A DNA stretch of 43,904 nt from CAZSAL01 sp964604825 (GTDB lineage: Bacteria > Elusimicrobiota > Elusimicrobia > 2-01-FULL-59-12): contig CAZSAL010000018.1 of assembly GCA_964604825.1 (NCBI GenBank), positions 1 to 43,904 on the forward strand, given 5' to 3'. Under the pieces are notes generated by a model. That model searched no databases and was not told where the DNA came from. It saw only the letters and a list, made by a program, of their open reading frames with translations. Every line of letters begins with the position of its first letter. Within the stretch, counting starts at the first letter, position 1. The position numbers and the translations under genes are program-made. This document shows, one piece after another, positions 40,937 through 43,904 of the stretch.

Positions 40937-41205
40937 CAACCGAGTTTGGCCTTATGTTGTACGGACTCGGCGGAAACCCGGCCGGAGCGGCGTGAAGCCT
41001 CCAGAGAAGAGAGAAACTCCGGGGAATGGGACTGCAGATCTTCTTCGAGATCATCCAGAGTTTCTTTATCGATGACGACCCCGAGCGTTTTCCCCCGGGT
41101 ATCGATCAATCGTACGATCCCCTCCAGGAGGAGCGGCAGTGATTTTGCGCCGGGTTTCACTACGAAAATATGCTCTTCGGATAGAGCCTGTAAAAGAGAA
41201 GTCAT
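40936..41205 (-). CDS. Antitoxin for the RelE/ParE toxin
   Basis: This 89-residue protein precedes and overlaps the toxin gene. The start at 41205 has AAAGGAGCG upstream. It has a beta-rich N-terminal half (HIFVVKPGAKSLPLLLEGIV, TLGVVIDKETLDDLEEDL) like Phd/RelB-type antitoxins and a charged flexible C-terminus. Family assignment within type II antitoxins is uncertain. Role is inferred from position and size. Confidence 0.7.
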   Translation of the reverse strand: MTSLLQALSEEHIFVVKPGAKSLPLLLEGIVRLIDTRGKTLGVVIDKETLDDLEEDLQSHSPEFLSSLEASRRSGRVSAESVQHKAKLG

Positions 41206-41317
41206 AAAAAGCGCTCCTTTTGATAATGATTGTACGACGGATACCGACCAGAAAAGTATACCACCTCGTTCTGGAATGCGCAATATTCGGGAGGGGGCAA
41301 CGGTATCATGGGCCACA

Positions 41318-41375
41318 GGGGACGTCGCTGCTTTCCTGCTTTTTTCCAGAAAGGCAGTTAAGCAGCTACGTCCCC
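41318..41375. repeat. REP-type inverted pair, copy B
   Basis: A 58-base palindrome closely matching 39250-39307, including short conserved flanks (GCCACAG before, a GTTA-containing stretch after). Left arm GGGGACGTCGCTGCTT, right arm AAGCAGCTACGTCCCC. It lies between the antitoxin promoter side and the next minus-strand gene; 41206-41437 has no other gene. Confidence 0.8.
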
Positions 41376-41437
41376 TGTATTACCGTTACTGTCAGTTCAA
41401 CGGCGACCGTCCAGATGTGAGGAATGATGAGCGTCAT

Positions 41438-41671
41438 TTAGAACGCGGCGCCGAAGCCGGCGGGGAGGATGGGCCCGGAAAAATCCATATAAAGGCGGTG
41501 GCCTTGAAAGGTTTTCATCGTTTCAAACAGATCTTCCTTCCTGGGACTGTGGCCAAGAAGCCAGCCCGTCTTTGGCTTAAGGACCCGCTCATCGACTTTG
41601 TCAAGCTCGATAAGCAGCCACTCGTTTTTGTGGCGTTTCAGGATTTTTTCGATAGGTTCAGGTCGTTTCAT
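41438..41671 (-). CDS. Orphan DUF5678-like small protein
   Basis: This 77-residue protein is a clear paralogue of 40305-40541: both share PEPIEKI, KxEWLLIxxDK, AHSP or GHSP-R-x-(D/E)-(D/L), and a terminal G-Ala-x-Phe. ATG has CGGAGG upstream and TACAAT further up as a likely -10. No retropepsin follows; the REP pair comes next. It is either a solo survivor of a broken cassette or functions alone. Confidence 0.62.
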   Translation of the reverse strand: MKRPEPIEKILKRHKNEWLLIELDKVDERVLKPKTGWLLGHSPRKEDLFETMKTFQGHRLYMDFSGPILPAGFGAAF

Positions 41672-41708
41672 TGGATTGCCTCCGAAGAATATTGTAGCAG
41701 GAATTTAA

Positions 41709-41905
41709 ATGACTGAAAAACTGCTTCATCGCCTCGGAAGAGGCCATAGGTTTTTATTGAAAAAGCTGGGCCCCCGATTACTGATTTCGGGGGCGACAAT
41801 AGGCGGGGCCCTGCTGTTTCTGGCCGGTCCGGCGCGCGCGGCAAATTATTACTGGATGAACAGCAGGGGCGACAACCTGTGGTCGGACGGCGCCAACTGG
41901 AAGGG
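41709..41905 (+). pseudogene. Surface-protein gene start, copy 3, cut by a small-gene module
   Basis: ATG begins a leader (KLLHRLGRG...), a hydrophobic signal peptide ending GPARA, and about 23 mature residues (YYWMNSRGDNLWSDGANW) matching autotransporter passenger beginnings. The first 133 bases are close to the leader at 42542. Family similarity ends near 41905, just before the antisense DUF2283 stop. It looks truncated by insertion of the DUF2283/DUF4258 module. Confidence 0.7.
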
Positions 41906-41933
41906 TGAGGTGAATCGGGGTTGGAGCCTGCTG

Positions 41934-42149
41934 CTAAGCGGCGCTGAGGCCGACTTCTTCCAGCGTCACTTTTCGCAGAGTCTGGAGATCGCCGAAGCGC
42001 TTCACGGCGTCAAGGATCTCAATGCCTGCCAGGATACCGGCGGTGTCGTAGTCCGCCGCGATTCCTTCGGCCAGGTTTTTGGTGGTCACCGTTGTTTCTT
42101 TAAAACGAATGTACAAAGCGTCCACATGCGGGTCATAGGTAATTCTCAT
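41934..42149 (-). CDS. DUF2283-family protein
   Basis: This 71-residue protein has the DUF2283 pattern: MRITYDPHVDALYIRF, the mid-protein ADYDTAGILAGIEILDA. It commonly sits beside a DUF4258-type gene as here (start 21 bases after that gene's read-through stop). AGGAGG precedes the ATG. Likely the antitoxin-like member of the pair; function unknown. Confidence 0.82.
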   Translation of the reverse strand: MRITYDPHVDALYIRFKETTVTTKNLAEGIAADYDTAGILAGIEILDAVKRFGDLQTLRKVTLEEVGLSAA

Positions 42150-42170
42150 AATCAGTCCTCCTGTTCCTTG

Positions 42171-42437
42171 TCAAAAATAGTAAACATAAACCGTCACAAC
42201 GACCAACCGTTACGTTTCTTCAGCGAAGATCGGCCGGACCTGCTTTGTGGCATACCACACGCCATTCCATATTTTCTCGAATGGGAAATCTTTACGGCAT
42301 TCCATACGTCCCCTTTCAACGGGTTTCCACAACGCCTCGCGTATGGATTTTTCGACTTCGTCTTTGGTGCAGCCGCGATAATGACATTGCTCGGCGGCAT
42401 GACCACTCAAAAAAACCAATTTTCGGATCGCCCCCAC
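42171..42437 (-). pseudogene. DUF4258-like toxin gene with in-frame stop
   Basis: From GTG 42437 the protein reads KLVFLSGHAAEQCHYRGCTKDEV, then GRMECRKDFPFEKIWNGVWYATKQVRPIF, as in DUF4258-like toxins. A TAA at 42210-42212 ends it at residue 75. In the same frame the next 12 codons (RLVVVTVYVYYF, stop at 42171-42173) match the hydrophobic C-terminal strand normal for the family. So a single nonsense codon has removed the terminal strand. A TATACT 12 bases before the start may be its -10. Confidence 0.65.
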
Positions 42438-42541
42438 AGAAAAAGTATATCAAAACCATGGACCTTCGCACTCCTTTGTCGCAGTCGATCCATTTTTGAT
42501 GTTGGCCGGATGGGAGGCTTGCGGGGATTGAACGGATTTAA

Positions 42542-43904
42542 ATGATCAACAAACTGCTTCATCGCCTCGGAAGAGGGCAGAGGTTTTTATTGAAAAAGCT
42601 GGGTCCCCGATTACTGATTTCGGGGGCGACAATAGGCGGGGCCCTGCTGTTCCTGGCCGGTCCCGCGCGCGCGGTAACCTGTACGTGGCAGGCGTCAAGT
42701 CCCGGCAACTGGAGCTCTTCCGGAAATTGGAGCTGCGGCCACGTCCCGGCCGCAGGCGACAATGTGGTGTTTGATGGCGGTTCTTCAGTTTCCAGTTGCA
42801 CGGTGGACAACATGTCTGTGGGCGGCGGGACAATCGCGGCCAATGCGCTCGCCTCGATCACGCTGAACCCCAATTACACCGGCACAGTGGCGTTTTCGTC
42901 TACTGCGGTGGCGATATCGGGGTCGGCTCCCACTCAGGCGCACATCATTTATGTGAGCACGTTTACGGTTCTGGGCGGCACGGTTACGTTTGCGGGCGAT
43001 CCGGGCGGAAACGCAGGCGCATGTCTTGGCGTAGCCTGCGGCGCCGGCTTTGAGATTGTCGGATCAAGTATGACGATCGCAGCGGGGACCTTTTTCAACG
43101 CCGACGGCCTGGGTTTTGCCGGGGGGCTTGCCGGCGGCAACAGCGGGACCGGTCCGGGAAAAGGAGCATGGGTCAGTGGGCAGGGTGGCGGCGGAGCCGG
43201 CTATGGCGGCGGCGGCGGAACCGGGCAGACCACCGGCACAGCCGGAGTCATTTACGGTTCCACGAACAGCCCGGTTGCTCTGGGATCGGGAGGGGGAGGG
43301 AATACTTTTGCCGGCGGCAATGGCGGCGGCGCGTTGATTTTGAGCGTTCAGAATACCCTTACAGTCAACGGAACGCTTTCCGCCAACGGACAAGGCGGCG
43401 GAGGCAGCAGCGGCAACGCGGGCGGCGGCGGTTCCGGCGGCAGTCTCAATATCACGGCAGGAGTTCTTACAGGAACGGGTACCATTGCAGCGGGCGGCGG
43501 CGCTGGAGGAATTGGTACTAATTACGGCGGTGGCGGCGGTGGCGGACGGATCGCCCTGACGGTTTCTTCGGCTTATACCTATACTGGAGCGGTTTACGCG
43601 AATGGTGGTACGGGCTATGCCGGCGGCAGCGGCGGATCGATCGTCATTAGCGGTGGTACGTCGATCAGTTCCGGGACGATCACCTCAAACGGAGGTTTCG
43701 GCACGTCCGCGAACAGATACGGCGGTTGGATTGATCTAAGTGGGTCGAACCTCAATTCATTTTCCGGAACTCTGCAGGTCAACGGCAGCAGTAATTCCAG
43801 CATCCCGTCGAATGCGCTAACTGGCTCGATAGTATTTCCCGCGAACTTCAATCTCACGGTGGGCGGAAGCGGGATTGTTTCGCCTCTGCTTCTGGGTTCG
43901 AACT
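42542..43904 (+). CDS. Glycine-rich autotransporter-like surface protein (5' part)
   Basis: The frame is open to the window edge (454 codons seen). Residues 1-12 (MINKLLHRLGRG) are the leader shared with the three upstream copies; a signal peptide follows, ending GPARA (about residue 44). The mature start has WSSSGNWSCGHVPAAGDNVVFDG, a beta-helix passenger-type beginning, followed by many Gly-rich repeats (GGGGGAGYGG, GGGGSGG) and Thr/Ser/Asn strands. The extended Arg-rich N-terminus before the signal peptide recalls ESPR-type leaders of large autotransporters. The membrane anchor must lie beyond the edge. Confidence 0.82.
   Translation, partial: MINKLLHRLGRGQRFLLKKLGPRLLISGATIGGALLFLAGPARAVTCTWQASSPGNWSSSGNWSCGHVPAAGDNVVFDGGSSVSSCTVDNMSVGGGTIAANALASITLNPNYTGTVAFSSTAVAISGSAPTQAHIIYVSTFTVLGGTVTFAGDPGGNAGACLGVACGAGFEIVGSSMTIAAGTFFNADGLGFAGGLAGGNSGTGPGKGAWVSGQGGGGAGYGGGGGTGQTTGTAGVIYGSTNSPVALGSGGGGNTFAGGNGGGALILSVQNTLTVNGTLSANGQGGGGSSGNAGGGGSGGSLNITAGVLTGTGTIAAGGGAGGIGTNYGGGGGGGRIALTVSSAYTYTGAVYANGGTGYAGGSGGSIVISGGTSISSGTITSNGGFGTSANRYGGWIDLSGSNLNSFSGTLQVNGSSNSSIPSNALTGSIVFPANFNLTVGGSGIVSPLLLGSN

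Noticed and set aside
39828..41716. Long plus-strand frames continuing from the first two leaders
   Set aside because: They are antisense to retropepsin, ParE and antitoxin genes and contain no surface-protein features; only the leader part is meaningful.
1..43904. CRISPR arrays, rRNA genes or a replication origin
   Set aside because: No regularly spaced short repeats, rRNA-like sequence or DnaA-box cluster was seen.

Overview
The window looks like a chromosomal segment of an uncultured Gram-negative bacterium. Evidence for a diderm envelope is a lipid A-type acyltransferase, a PorV-like outer-membrane protein with TPRs, and a glycine-rich autotransporter-like surface protein. There is no rRNA or other strong taxonomic marker. 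Gene content and abundant REP-type palindromes would suit a little-studied phylum such as Elusimicrobiota or Omnitrophota, but that is a guess.

Layout. 1-5450 is accessory: two copies of a ~215-bp repeat with a branched palindrome, the TcmP plus Gp37/Gp68 (three-Cys) pair between them, a PIN-domain remnant, a hybrid histidine kinase, and a YhaV-type toxin with an AbrB-type antitoxin behind a clear promoter/operator. 5447-28001 is a dense same-strand nucleotide-metabolism block: GIY-YIG protein, nrdR, a divergent dcd, guaB3, guaA, purC, a tandem-domain purS, purL, purQ, purF, purD, then a complete pyrimidine set (pyrR, B, C, K, D, F, E) placed inside the purine genes, then purM, purN, purB and an ABC-F ATPase. 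Most junctions overlap by 1-4 nt, so much of it is probably co-transcribed and translationally coupled. purE/K, purH, purA, carAB and pyrG are not here. 28127-29788 is an AbiE-type toxin-antitoxin pair with an operator-like inverted repeat. 30025-30367 holds tRNA-Val, a tRNA 3'-end remnant and tRNA-Asp.

30414-35318 carries an acyltransferase, two small secreted proteins and a divergently transcribed histidine kinase/response regulator pair. 35484-37304 holds a secreted Cys-containing protein and a REP-associated tyrosine transposase (RAYT) enclosed by perfect 28-bp inverted repeats and 26-bp direct repeats. 37485-39125 is the PorV/TPR protein. 39250-42541 is a mosaic of small minus-strand modules (DUF4160/DUF2442, retropepsin/DUF5678-like, ParE/antitoxin, DUF2283/DUF4258) alternating with four plus-strand copies of the same N-terminal leader; only the last copy (42542) continues into a full gene, which runs off the right edge.

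Best candidates for something new: the RAYT unit with its nested repeats; the leader/toxin-module alternation at 39.8-42.5 kb; the branched palindrome that keeps its fold while its sequence changes; and a Dcd homologue lacking the usual catalytic glutamate.
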